Below, in pieces: positions 41,865 through 50,060 of a stretch of 64,000 nt of DNA (position 1 is its first letter; the number at the start of each line of letters is the position of its first letter). Location of the stretch: contig OZ245724.1 in assembly GCA_965227035.1 (NCBI GenBank), forward strand, positions 1,116,001 to 1,180,000, given 5' to 3'. This stretch comes from CBDDFQ01 sp965227035. GTDB taxonomy: Bacteria; Pseudomonadota; Gammaproteobacteria; Burkholderiales; Burkholderiaceae_C. Position numbers and translations under genes: made by a program. The notes beneath the pieces are model-generated. The model ran no database searches. It worked only from the letters and a program-made list of their open reading frames with translations, and was not told the DNA's origin.

Positions 41865-42683
41865 TTAGTTGAGCCGCTCAGGCATGATTTCCTGAAGAAT
41901 CGTCGTCGCGATTTCCTCGATCGATTTCGTCGTCGTCGACAGCCAGCGAATTCCGGCGCGTCGCATCATGGCTTCCGCCTCGCCGATTTCGTGCCGGCAG
42001 TTCTCCAGCGACGCGTATTTGGAATTCGGCCGGCGCTCGTTGCGAATTTCGCTCAGGCGCTCGGGTGCAATGGTCAGTCCGAAGATTTTCTTGCGATGCG
42101 GCACCAGCGCAGGCGGCAACTGGCGACGATCGAAGTCTTCCGGGATCAGCGGATAGTTCGACGCTTTGAGGCCGTACTGCATCGCCAGATAGAGCGAAGT
42201 CGGCGTCTTTCCGCTTCGGCTCACGCCCACCAGAATCACGTCGGATCCGGCCAGGTCGCGATTCGACTGGCCGTCGTCATGCGCCAGGCTGAAGTTGATC
42301 GCCTCGATCCGGTCGTTGTATTCCTTGCTCTTGGTGACGTCGCTGAACCGCCCCACCCGGTGGTTGGATTTGATGCCCAGCTCGGTTTCGAGCGGGTGAA
42401 CGAAGGTGCCGAACATGTCCAGCATCATTCCCTTGCAGCCGGCCTGAATGATCCGGAGGATGTCCATGTTCACCAGCGTTGTGAACACGATGGGGCGTTT
42501 TCCTTCGATCTCGGCCGTATGGTTGATCCGCCGGACCACCTGGTGCGCCTTGTCTTCGGTGTCGGTGTAGGGCAGCCGAACCTGACGGGTTTTCATCTCG
42601 AACTGAGCCAGGATCGCGTTGCCGAAAGTCTCGGCGGTAATGCCGGTTCCGTCTGAAATGAAGAAAACTGTGCGGGTGAACAT
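41865..42683 (-). CDS. ppsR: PEP synthetase regulatory protein (kinase/pyrophosphorylase, DUF299)
   Basis: A 272-residue bifunctional regulator that phosphorylates PpsA with ADP and reverses it by phosphorolysis. The P-loop GVSRSGKTPTSLYLA is at about residues 152-166, and the start (TVFFISDGTGITAETFGNAI) is typical. It is divergent from ppsA across a 234-bp gap, the conserved pairing of enzyme and regulator. Confidence 0.95.
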   Translation of the reverse strand: MFTRTVFFISDGTGITAETFGNAILAQFEMKTRQVRLPYTDTEDKAHQVVRRINHTAEIEGKRPIVFTTLVNMDILRIIQAGCKGMMLDMFGTFVHPLETELGIKSNHRVGRFSDVTKSKEYNDRIEAINFSLAHDDGQSNRDLAGSDVILVGVSRSGKTPTSLYLAMQYGLKASNYPLIPEDFDRRQLPPALVPHRKKIFGLTIAPERLSEIRNERRPNSKYASLENCRHEIGEAEAMMRRAGIRWLSTTTKSIEEIATTILQEIMPERLN

Positions 42684-42917
42684 GTTGGTTTACTTTCTGC
42701 TACTTCGGGCTATCCGGCCAAATGATCGGCCAGCCTACAATCCGGGCAATTATCCGAATTCTTCAATGCGCCCCATCGACCCATTAGAAAAACGACAAAG
42801 TCGTGCCTGCAGCGTGCAACGCGCCCGTGCAGGAAATGGGGCAGCATGCGTCACATCGCTGGCAAATCGCATCGCCAGTCCGGACGCCGCAACCGATTTA
42901 ACTTCTGGAGCTTCCCC
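42684..42917. promoter_or_regulatory. Divergent ppsR/ppsA promoter region
   Basis: A 234-bp gap with no convincing gene. It must hold promoters for both directions. TCTGGAGC precedes the ppsA ATG as Shine-Dalgarno. Confidence 0.35.
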
Positions 42918-45317
42918 ATGTCTGCACTTTTCAGCTCGACCGCACTGGTCGTTCCGTTTGAAAACCTGAGAATGACCGACGTCGAGTCGGTCGGCGGTAA
43001 AAACGCCAGCCTCGGCGAGATGATTTCCCAGCTGCCGACCGGCGTGAAAGTACCGACCGGCTTTGCCACCACCGCGCATGCATTCCGGCAGTTCCTCGAA
43101 CACGACGGTCTGGCAGATCGCATCAACAAAACGCTGTCTTCGCTCGATACCGACGATGTTCGCGCGCTTGCCAAAGTCGGCGCGGAAATTCGCGGCATGG
43201 TCGAATCGCAGCCGTTTCCGGCCGATCTCGACGCTGCCATCCGCGCGGAGTTCATCAAGCTGTCCGCAGGCAACGAGAAGGCGTCGTTCGCAGTCCGTTC
43301 GTCGGCCACTGCAGAAGATCTGCCCGACGCATCGTTCGCCGGTCAGCAGGAAACTTTCCTGAACGTGGTCGGCATCGACGACGTGCTTCACAAGATGAAG
43401 GAAGTTTTCGCGTCGCTCTACAACGACCGCGCCATTTCCTATCGCGTTCACAAAGGTTTCGCCCACGCCGATGTCGCGTTGAGCGCAGGCGTTCAGCGCA
43501 TGGTGCGTTCCGATCTGGGCGCCGCCGGCGTCATGTTCACGATCGATACCGAGTCCGGCTTCGATCAGGTCGTGTTCATCACTTCCAGCTACGGCCTGGG
43601 CGAAACGGTGGTGCAGGGCGCCGTGAACCCCGACGAGTTCTATGTTCACAAGCCGATGCTCGAAGCCGGCAAGCGCGCGGTTATTCGCCGCAACCTCGGA
43701 TCGAAGCTGATTCAGATGGAATTCGCGACGCCGGAAGAAAAAGCTGCCAGCGGCAAGCTGGTAAAAACCACCGACGTTCCGACCGAGCAGCGCAATCGCT
43801 ATTCGTTGACCGACGACGATGTAGAAAAACTGGCGCGTTACGCACTGGTCATCGAAAAACACTACGGCCGCCCGATGGATATCGAGTGGGGCAAGGACGG
43901 CACCGATGGCGAGCTGTACATCCTGCAAGCGCGTCCCGAAACCGTGAAGAGCCAGCAGCAGGGCAAGCCCGAGCAGCGCTACAAACTGGTTGGCCAGGGC
44001 GCGGTGCTGGTGGAAGGTCGCGCGATCGGTCAGAAGATCGGCACCGGCCCGGTTCGCATCGTTCACAGCCTGGCTGAAATGGACACGGTTCAGGCGGGTG
44101 ACATTCTGGTCACCGACATGACCGATCCCAACTGGGAGCCGGTCATGAAGCGTGCTTCCGCTATCGTGACCAACCGCGGCGGACGTACCTGCCACGCAGC
44201 CATCATTGCGCGTGAACTCGGTATTCCGGCGGTGGTCGGATGCGGCGACGCGACCGATCTTCTGAAAGACGGCACGCTGGTCACGGTGAGCTGCGCCGAA
44301 GGCGACACCGGCTTCATCTACGACGGCCTGCTCGAAACAGAAGTGACCGAAGTCGTGCGCGGCGAAATGCCCCCGATCAAGGTCAAGATCATGATGAACG
44401 TGGGTAACCCGCAGCTTGCATTCGACTTCTGTCAGTTGCCCAACGAAGGCGTTGGGCTGGCGCGACTCGAGTTCATCATCAACAACAACATCGGCGTTCA
44501 TCCGAAGGCGATCCTCGACTATCCGAATGTCGATGCCGATCTGAAGAAAGCGGTCGAATCGGTTGCTCGCGGCCACGCATCGCCCCGTGCTTTCTATGTC
44601 GACAAGGTTGCCGAAGGCATCGCGACGATTGCAGCCGCTTTCTGGCCCAAACCAGTCATCGTTCGCCTGTCCGACTTCAAGTCGAACGAATACCGCAAGC
44701 TGATCGGTGGATCGCGCTACGAGCCGGATGAAGAGAACCCGATGCTCGGCTTCCGGGGCGCGGCTCGCTACATCAGCGAAGAGTTCCGCGAAGCATTCGC
44801 GATGGAGTGCGAAGCCTTGCAACGCGTTCGCAACGACATGGGCCTGACTAACGTTCAGGTGATGGTGCCTTTCGTGCGTACCCTCGGCCAAGCCGAACGC
44901 GTGACCGGTCTGCTGGCCAAGCAGGGCCTGGCTCGCGGCGAGAACGACCTGAAGGTCATCATGATGTGCGAAGTGCCCAGCAACGCCATCCTGGCCGAGC
45001 GCTTTCTGGAATACTTCGACGGCTTCTCGATCGGATCGAACGATCTGACCCAGCTCACGCTCGGCCTCGATCGCGATTCGGGACTCGAATTGCTCGCTGC
45101 CGATTTCGACGAGCGCGATCCTGCCGTGCAAGCCATGCTCAGCAAAGCCATCGGCGCATGCCTGAAGGCCGGCAAGTACGTGGGCATCTGCGGTCAGGGC
45201 CCCAGCGACCATCCCGACTTCGCTCAATGGCTGGCAGACGAAGGCATCGCCTCGATTTCCTTGAATCCGGACAGCGTGATCGACACCTGGAAGCAGCTCT
45301 CGCAATCGGGTTCCTGA
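42918..45317 (+). CDS. ppsA: Phosphoenolpyruvate synthase
   Basis: A 799-residue gluconeogenic enzyme making PEP from pyruvate and ATP. The N-terminal ATP-grasp domain begins LRMTDVESVGGKNASLGEMI; the swivelling phospho-His domain is NRGGRTCHAAIIARELGIPA; the C-terminal PEP/pyruvate barrel includes GFRGAARYI, MVPFVRTLGQAERV and CGQGPSDHPDFAQWLADEGI. I start at the ATG at 42918 with GGAG upstream; a frame open to 42846 adds a basic stretch without homology. Activity is likely set by PpsR. Confidence 0.96.
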   Translation: MSALFSSTALVVPFENLRMTDVESVGGKNASLGEMISQLPTGVKVPTGFATTAHAFRQFLEHDGLADRINKTLSSLDTDDVRALAKVGAEIRGMVESQPFPADLDAAIRAEFIKLSAGNEKASFAVRSSATAEDLPDASFAGQQETFLNVVGIDDVLHKMKEVFASLYNDRAISYRVHKGFAHADVALSAGVQRMVRSDLGAAGVMFTIDTESGFDQVVFITSSYGLGETVVQGAVNPDEFYVHKPMLEAGKRAVIRRNLGSKLIQMEFATPEEKAASGKLVKTTDVPTEQRNRYSLTDDDVEKLARYALVIEKHYGRPMDIEWGKDGTDGELYILQARPETVKSQQQGKPEQRYKLVGQGAVLVEGRAIGQKIGTGPVRIVHSLAEMDTVQAGDILVTDMTDPNWEPVMKRASAIVTNRGGRTCHAAIIARELGIPAVVGCGDATDLLKDGTLVTVSCAEGDTGFIYDGLLETEVTEVVRGEMPPIKVKIMMNVGNPQLAFDFCQLPNEGVGLARLEFIINNNIGVHPKAILDYPNVDADLKKAVESVARGHASPRAFYVDKVAEGIATIAAAFWPKPVIVRLSDFKSNEYRKLIGGSRYEPDEENPMLGFRGAARYISEEFREAFAMECEALQRVRNDMGLTNVQVMVPFVRTLGQAERVTGLLAKQGLARGENDLKVIMMCEVPSNAILAERFLEYFDGFSIGSNDLTQLTLGLDRDSGLELLAADFDERDPAVQAMLSKAIGACLKAGKYVGICGQGPSDHPDFAQWLADEGIASISLNPDSVIDTWKQLSQSGS

Positions 45318-45394
45318 TCTGCGCCCAGTAGCCAGTGCAGGGGGCCGAGTAGGTCCCTATTCAGCAGGGGCTCGTCAGATGCGATGATTCGCAA

Positions 45395-45670
45395 ATGGCA
45401 GCCCCATCACCCATCGCCTCTCCCGCCCACCTGCGCATCAAGCTCGCGCTTTTGGCGGTATGGGCGATTTCTTCTTTTGGCGTCTGTTTTTTCGCGAGAG
45501 ATCTCGATGCGGTGGTTTCCGGCTGGCCGTTCAACTACTGGTTCGCAGCCCAGGGCGCGATGGTGGTGTTCATCGCCATCGTGGTCTGCTACGCATGGGC
45601 AGTGAACGCGATCGAAAGAAACGCCGAACGATCGGGAACCCAGAGCCAGGACGACACTCATGGCGACTGA
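45395..45670 (+). CDS. DUF4212 small subunit of a sodium/solute symporter
   Basis: A 91-residue membrane protein with two helices (LALLAVWAISSFGVCFFARD and YWFAAQGAMVVFIAIVVCYA), the DUF4212 pattern. It is always found next to the larger VC_2705-type symporter, whose start overlaps its end by 11 bases here. Together they probably form one transporter, perhaps for small organic acids such as acetate; substrate inferred from the family. Confidence 0.87.
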   Translation: MAAPSPIASPAHLRIKLALLAVWAISSFGVCFFARDLDAVVSGWPFNYWFAAQGAMVVFIAIVVCYAWAVNAIERNAERSGTQSQDDTHGD

Positions 45671-47732
45671 GGGCGATGGCGCAGACTTTCGCGCGTATCA
45701 GTGGCGCCTGCACAAACTTCTGGCTATCTACGTCCTCTGCTTCTGCGCCTTCCTGGCGCTGATGAGCCTTGCAGAAGATCATGGCCTATCCAGGCGTTGG
45801 ATCGGACCGATCTTCCTCTTCCTCACGGTGATGATTTACGCAGGCATCGGCATCTACGGTCGAACCACGAATGCCGAGGAGTATTACGTCGCAGGGCGGC
45901 GGATTCCCGCCATGTACAACGGCATGGCAACGGCGGCCGACTGGATGAGCGCAGCATCGTTCATCAGCCTGGCGGGCGGGCTTTATCTTCAGGGCTTCTC
46001 CGGCACGGCGACGCAGGCCGGAGGTCTGGCCTACGTGCTCGGCTGGACCGGCGGTTTCTGTCTGGTCGGCCTGTTGATCGCTCCGCATCTTCGAAGCTTG
46101 AATCTTTACACCGTGCCCGACTACTTCGGCGTCCGATACGGCGGCTACATGCCCCGTTTGATCGCGGCGCTCGCAGCCGTGCTCTGCTCTTTCGTTTACG
46201 TGGTCGCGCAAATCTACGGCGTCGGCCTGATCGCATCGCGTCTGACCGGCGTGCAGTTCGAGATCGGGATCCTGCTTGGCTTGGGCGGTGTGCTTCTGTG
46301 CTCGTTTCTGGGTGGCATGAAAGCGATCACCTGGACTCAGGTCGCGCAGTACGTCATTCTTCTCCTGGCGTTCCTGATCCCGGTTTCATGGCTTGCCTAC
46401 AAACAACTCGGCAACCCGTTGGCACCGCTCGTTTACGGGGAACAGATCGAGAAGATCAGCTCGCTTGAGAAGAAGCTCACGAACGATGCGGGCGAGTTGC
46501 AGGTTCGTGCCGAGTTCGCTCGCCGTGCTGCCGAATACGAATCGAGACTCTCGAATATCGACGCGGCTCTAAAGGACGAACGCGAGAGAGTGCAGACACG
46601 CCTGACCGCATTGAAGGCGGCGCAGGCAGACATGTCGCAGATCCTCGCGGTCAGCCGGGAACTGGCGACGCTTCCGACCGATGTGGCTGCCGCACGAGAA
46701 AAATGGACTCGTGCCATGCTGGAAAACCGCGAGCGAGCCAAGCCACTTGGCGGAATGCCGCCCCATGTGCAGGCCTTCTCGGGCGATCCGAACGGCACTC
46801 CCGCGGAGCGCGAAGAGTTCAGGCTTTCGCGCCTCAACTTTCTTGCGCTGATGTTCTGCCTCATGGTGGGAACCGCCGGTCTGCCGCATCTGCTCACGCG
46901 GTTCTACACGACCCCCACAGTTGCACAGGCCCGCACGTCGGTGGCCTGGTCGCTGTTCTTCATTGCGCTGCTTTATTTGAGCGCGCCCGCACTCGCGACG
47001 CTCGTGAAATACGAGGTCATGCAGAACCTGGTCGGCAGCAGTTTCGATTCGCTGCCCACCTGGATCGCGCAGTGGGCAAAGGTAGACAGCTCGCTTATTT
47101 CGGTGAGCGACATCAACGGCGATCGCATCCTGCAGTTCGGTGAAATCCGTATGGGCGCCGACATGATCATGCTGGCAACTCCCGAATTGGGCGGCTTGCC
47201 CTACGTAATTTCGGGTTTGGTAGCCGCAGGCGGACTCGCTGCCGCGCTTTCCACCGCAGACGGGCTGCTTCTCACCATCAGCAATTCGCTGGTGCGCGAC
47301 GTTTACTTCCGGCACGACGTTCCGAAGGTCACCACCGAACACAGGGTGATCCTGTCCAAGTTCACCCTGTTGGCGGTCGCTCTGATTGCGGCATTCGTCG
47401 CCTCGCTCAAGCCGGCGGAAATTCTGCCTCTGGTGTCGGCGTCGTTTTCGCTGGCTGCGTCATCGTTGGTGCCGGTCATGGTGCTGGGCATTTTCTGGAA
47501 GGGCGCGACTCGTGCGGGCGCAGTGGCGGGAATGCTCGGAGGTCTCGGCGTGACCGTGTACTACATGCTGGCCAATGCATCGCAGGTGAGAAATTTCCTG
47601 GGGCTGGCGAATGTCGACACCCTCTGGTTCGGGATCCAGCCGATATCGGCCGGCGTGTTCGGAGTTCCGGCCGGCTTCGCAATCGCAATCCTGGTCAGTC
47701 TGGTGACCCGGGCCGCACCGAGGATTTCCTGA
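45660..47732 (+). CDS. VC_2705-type sodium:solute symporter
   Basis: A 690-residue SSS-family permease, longer than the usual 500-550. The helix 1-2 region TTNAEEYYVAGRRIPAMYNG and MATAADWMSAASFISLAGGL is typical of ActP-like members. Between helices, residues about 265-370 form a polar, heptad-rich stretch (EKISSLEKKLTNDAGELQVR to LPTDVAAAREKWTRAMLENR) predicted as coiled coil. VC_2705-like proteins carry an insertion here. It acts with the upstream DUF4212 subunit. Confidence 0.88.
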   Translation: MATEGDGADFRAYQWRLHKLLAIYVLCFCAFLALMSLAEDHGLSRRWIGPIFLFLTVMIYAGIGIYGRTTNAEEYYVAGRRIPAMYNGMATAADWMSAASFISLAGGLYLQGFSGTATQAGGLAYVLGWTGGFCLVGLLIAPHLRSLNLYTVPDYFGVRYGGYMPRLIAALAAVLCSFVYVVAQIYGVGLIASRLTGVQFEIGILLGLGGVLLCSFLGGMKAITWTQVAQYVILLLAFLIPVSWLAYKQLGNPLAPLVYGEQIEKISSLEKKLTNDAGELQVRAEFARRAAEYESRLSNIDAALKDERERVQTRLTALKAAQADMSQILAVSRELATLPTDVAAAREKWTRAMLENRERAKPLGGMPPHVQAFSGDPNGTPAEREEFRLSRLNFLALMFCLMVGTAGLPHLLTRFYTTPTVAQARTSVAWSLFFIALLYLSAPALATLVKYEVMQNLVGSSFDSLPTWIAQWAKVDSSLISVSDINGDRILQFGEIRMGADMIMLATPELGGLPYVISGLVAAGGLAAALSTADGLLLTISNSLVRDVYFRHDVPKVTTEHRVILSKFTLLAVALIAAFVASLKPAEILPLVSASFSLAASSLVPVMVLGIFWKGATRAGAVAGMLGGLGVTVYYMLANASQVRNFLGLANVDTLWFGIQPISAGVFGVPAGFAIAILVSLVTRAAPRIS

Positions 47733-47858
47733 CCGCAATCGGCCCGATGCCAATATCATGGACAAACCCTATAGGGACTTACACCCGCCTCTGGCACGAT
47801 CTGCCGACTTGAAGCGGAGCCCGGCAAGTCATAACAGGGCAATACAGGAGTAGAGGGA
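47733..47858 (+). other. Gap upstream of the 47.9-kb hypothetical gene
   Basis: A 126-bp gap with the palindrome CCCTATAGGG at about 47767-47776 and the Shine-Dalgarno CAGGAG before the next gene. No terminator for the symporter is evident. Confidence 0.3.
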
Positions 47859-48284
47859 ATGATCTTGGTTAAAACCGAGGCGGGCCAGCTCGTCATGAAA
47901 GACCGGTCGGTTTCGTTGACGCCTCGACAGCGGTCGATGTTCATCCTGTTCGATGGCAAAAAGACAGTTCAGGAAGTTCTGACCGCGACATCCGCCATGG
48001 GCGTGACCCGGGACGATGTCGACCACATGGTGTCGTTGGGATTGTTGGCGCCGCCGGCAGCGGTCGTGCCGGAAAAGTCCGGCAGATCTTCCCAGCAGCG
48101 TTATCAGGACGCATACCCGATAGCCACCGAACTCACCGCAGCCCTCGGATTGCGCGGATTTCGCCTCAATCTGGCAGTCGAGGGTGCCAGCGGTTTCGAG
48201 GAACTTGCCCAGCTGTCGCTAAAGATCAAGGACGCCGTCGGTCCGGAAAAGTACAAGCGCCTGGAAAGGGCGCTGCACGGCTAG
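47859..48284 (+). CDS. Conserved protein of unknown function
   Basis: I do not recognise a named domain in this 141-residue protein. The start MILVKTEAGQLVMKDRSVSL is followed by RQRSMFILFDGKKTVQEVLT and a helical segment; the C-terminus (SLKIKDAVGPEKYKRLERAL) is helical. The pattern 'PRQRSxFILxDGKKTVQEV' recalls winged-helix-like sensor modules in Burkholderiales proteins, but this is impression only. It is cytoplasmic, has CAGGAG ahead of the ATG, and ends three bases before the rpsF promoter -10. Confidence 0.6.
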   Translation: MILVKTEAGQLVMKDRSVSLTPRQRSMFILFDGKKTVQEVLTATSAMGVTRDDVDHMVSLGLLAPPAAVVPEKSGRSSQQRYQDAYPIATELTAALGLRGFRLNLAVEGASGFEELAQLSLKIKDAVGPEKYKRLERALHG

Positions 48285-48286
48285 GT

Positions 48287-48359
48287 TATAATCGCAGGCT
48301 TTGCCCCTTGTCATACCGCTACATGACGCAGCGGATGGCTATATCCATAAGGAGTGTCT
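48287..48359 (+). promoter_or_regulatory. rpsF promoter -10 and leader
   Basis: A consensus TATAAT is at 48287-48292, followed by a leader of about 60 nt containing CCGCT/AGCGG (48316-48320 and 48330-48334) and ATGG/CCAT stems, then AAGGAG. The position fits an S6:S18-responsive leader, known upstream of rpsF in many bacteria, but I cannot confirm the motif. Confidence 0.4.
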
Positions 48360-48728
48360 ATGCGTCACTATGAAATCATCTTGTTGATCCACCCGGATCA
48401 AAGCGAACAGGTTCCGGCCATGCTGGAACGCTACAAGGGCATGATCACCGCCGGCGGTGGTCAGGTGCACCGAGTAGAAGATTGGGGCCGTCGTCAACTG
48501 GCGTACCAAATCAACAAACTGAACAAGGCCCACTACCTGTGCGTCAACATCGAAGCCGATCAGGCTGTGATGGCTGAACTGGAACACGCCTTCAAGTTCA
48601 ACGATGCAGTTCTGCGTCACCTTACCGTTCTCCGCAAAAAGGCCGACACCGGCCCGTCTTCGATGATGAAGACTGTCGAGCGCGAAGAGGCTCGCAAGAC
48701 CCAACAGGCGGAATACGCAGCCAACTAA
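48360..48728 (+). CDS. rpsF: 30S ribosomal protein S6
   Basis: A 122-residue S6 (MRHYEIILLIHPDQSEQVPA, RRQLAYQINKLNKAHYLCVN) that binds S18 in the small-subunit platform. The ATG at 48360 follows AAGGAG; a GTG two codons upstream overlaps that site. First of the rpsF-priB-rpsR-rplI operon. Confidence 0.97.
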   Translation: MRHYEIILLIHPDQSEQVPAMLERYKGMITAGGGQVHRVEDWGRRQLAYQINKLNKAHYLCVNIEADQAVMAELEHAFKFNDAVLRHLTVLRKKADTGPSSMMKTVEREEARKTQQAEYAAN

Positions 48729-48776
48729 GGCAAGCCGATCCAACGCAGGATCGGTCGGCAACGGTGAACTCCCCAA

Positions 48777-49064
48777 GTGAACCAGGTCGTCCTTGAAGCA
48801 GTGATAGCCGAGCAAAGCTCGATGCGATTCACCCCCGCCGGAATACCGGCAATCGATCTCAAGCTCGAACACGAGTCCACGGTCGAAGAGGGTGGTCAAT
48901 CACGGCAAATCAAGTTGGCGATGAGGTCGGTGGCACTTGGAGCGATGGCAGAGCGACTAGCTCGTCAAGCTCCAGGCAGCATCTGGAAGTTCACAGGTTT
49001 CCTGGTCAGTCCACGCAGCGGAAAAGGCGTCGTGTTCCACGTTCAAGAGTTTCAGCAAATTTAA
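48777..49064 (+). CDS. priB: Primosomal replication protein PriB
   Basis: A 95-residue single-stranded DNA-binding OB-fold protein of the PriB type (LEAVIAEQSSMRFTPAGIPA, GSIWKFTGFLVSPRSGKGVV). It loads the primosome at restart. GTG start. Its place between rpsF and rpsR is the standard arrangement. Confidence 0.93.
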   Translation: MNQVVLEAVIAEQSSMRFTPAGIPAIDLKLEHESTVEEGGQSRQIKLAMRSVALGAMAERLARQAPGSIWKFTGFLVSPRSGKGVVFHVQEFQQI

Positions 49065-49079
49065 ATTCAGGAGTCCAAC

Positions 49080-49361
49080 ATGCCCGGACCAAAACGTTTC
49101 AATAAAGACAAGCGCCCCAAGCGCAATACCCAGTCACTGCTGTTCAAACGCAAGCGCTTTTGCCGCTTCACCGTGACCGGCGTCGAAGAGATCGACTACA
49201 AAGATGTCGATACCCTTCGCGACTTCATCGCAGAAAACGGCAAGATCATTCCCGCACGCCTGACCGGCACCCGCGCGATCTTCCAACGCCAACTGAACTC
49301 CGCTATCAAGCGCGCTCGTTTCCTGGCTTTGGTTCCCTATAGCGACCAACACCGCATCTAA
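49080..49361 (+). CDS. rpsR: 30S ribosomal protein S18
   Basis: A 93-residue S18. The basic segment FKRKRFCRFT and the conserved RLTGTRAIFQRQLNSAIKRA and FLALVPYSDQH are intact. GGAGTCC precedes the ATG 15 bp after priB. Confidence 0.97.
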   Translation: MPGPKRFNKDKRPKRNTQSLLFKRKRFCRFTVTGVEEIDYKDVDTLRDFIAENGKIIPARLTGTRAIFQRQLNSAIKRARFLALVPYSDQHRI

Positions 49362-49372
49362 GGAGCACGAAC

Positions 49373-49825
49373 ATGCAAATTATTCTGCTCGACAAAGTCG
49401 TTAACCTCGGCACCCTCGGCGAAATCGTCAAGGTCAAAGATGGCTACGCTCGCAACTTCCTGATCCCTTCGGGCCGCGCACGTCGCGCTACCGAATCGGC
49501 CAAGAAGGAATTCGAAGCGAAGCGCGCTGAACTGGAAAAAGCAGCAGCTGCAAAGCTCGCCGAAAGCCAGGCTCAAGGCGAAAAGCTGGCTGGCAGCGTA
49601 GTCAAGTTGACCCAGAAAGCTGGCGTCGATGGCCGTTTGTTCGGTTCGGTCACCAACTTCGACATCGCTGAAGAACTCAACAAGCAAGGCTACAAAGTGG
49701 CCAAGGCTCAAGTTCGTATGCCCAATGGCCCGATCAAGGTCGTTGGCGACAGCACCGTGAGCGTTGCGCTTCACACCGACGTCGTGGTCGATATCACTGT
49801 GACGGTTTACGGCGAAACCGCCTAA
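49373..49825 (+). CDS. rplI: 50S ribosomal protein L9
   Basis: A 150-residue L9 with the N-terminal RNA-binding domain (QIILLDKVVNLGTLGEIVKV, DGYARNFLIPSGRARRAT), the long connecting helix (Lys/Glu/Ala-rich, residues about 42-72) and the C-terminal domain. Terminator follows. Confidence 0.97.
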   Translation: MQIILLDKVVNLGTLGEIVKVKDGYARNFLIPSGRARRATESAKKEFEAKRAELEKAAAAKLAESQAQGEKLAGSVVKLTQKAGVDGRLFGSVTNFDIAEELNKQGYKVAKAQVRMPNGPIKVVGDSTVSVALHTDVVVDITVTVYGETA

Positions 49826-49882
49826 GCTGCGTAAGCTGCCTTATGGCAAGAACGGTCGAGTCGAAAGATTCGATGTTCTTTG

Positions 49883-49906
49883 AAAGCCGCCTTAGGGCGG
49901 CTTTTT
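49883..49906 (+). terminator. Terminator after rplI
   Basis: AAAGCCGCC and its exact inverse form a 9-bp stem with a TTAG loop, followed by TT and CATT. It ends the rpsF operon 58 bp after the rplI stop. Confidence 0.85.
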
Positions 49907-49991
49907 CATTGGCGCTCTGAAAACAACGCATGCCAACAATCCTGCGTGATGCGCACAGGATTTACACCGCTATCCAATGTAAATCCCACGG

Positions 49992-50000
49992 TTATCCACA
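49992..50000 (+). promoter_or_regulatory. Consensus DnaA box upstream of dnaB
   Basis: TTATCCACA is an exact match to the high-affinity DnaA box, 61-69 bp before the dnaB ATG. No cluster of boxes or AT-rich unwinding element is present, so this is not an origin; DnaA control of dnaB transcription is a possibility. Confidence 0.5.
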
Positions 50001-50060
50001 GCCTTATCCCATGACTGGACCAACGGCCCAAGTTAGCATCCTGTAGTCCCAAGGAAGTTC

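Noticed and set aside
42750..45305. 851-codon open frame antisense to ppsA
   Set aside because: ppsA is unmistakable; the antisense frame has no recognisable domain and no start context.
49981..50060. Replication origin suggested by a DnaA box
   Set aside because: Only one consensus box, no AT-rich unwinding element and no dnaA/dnaN nearby.
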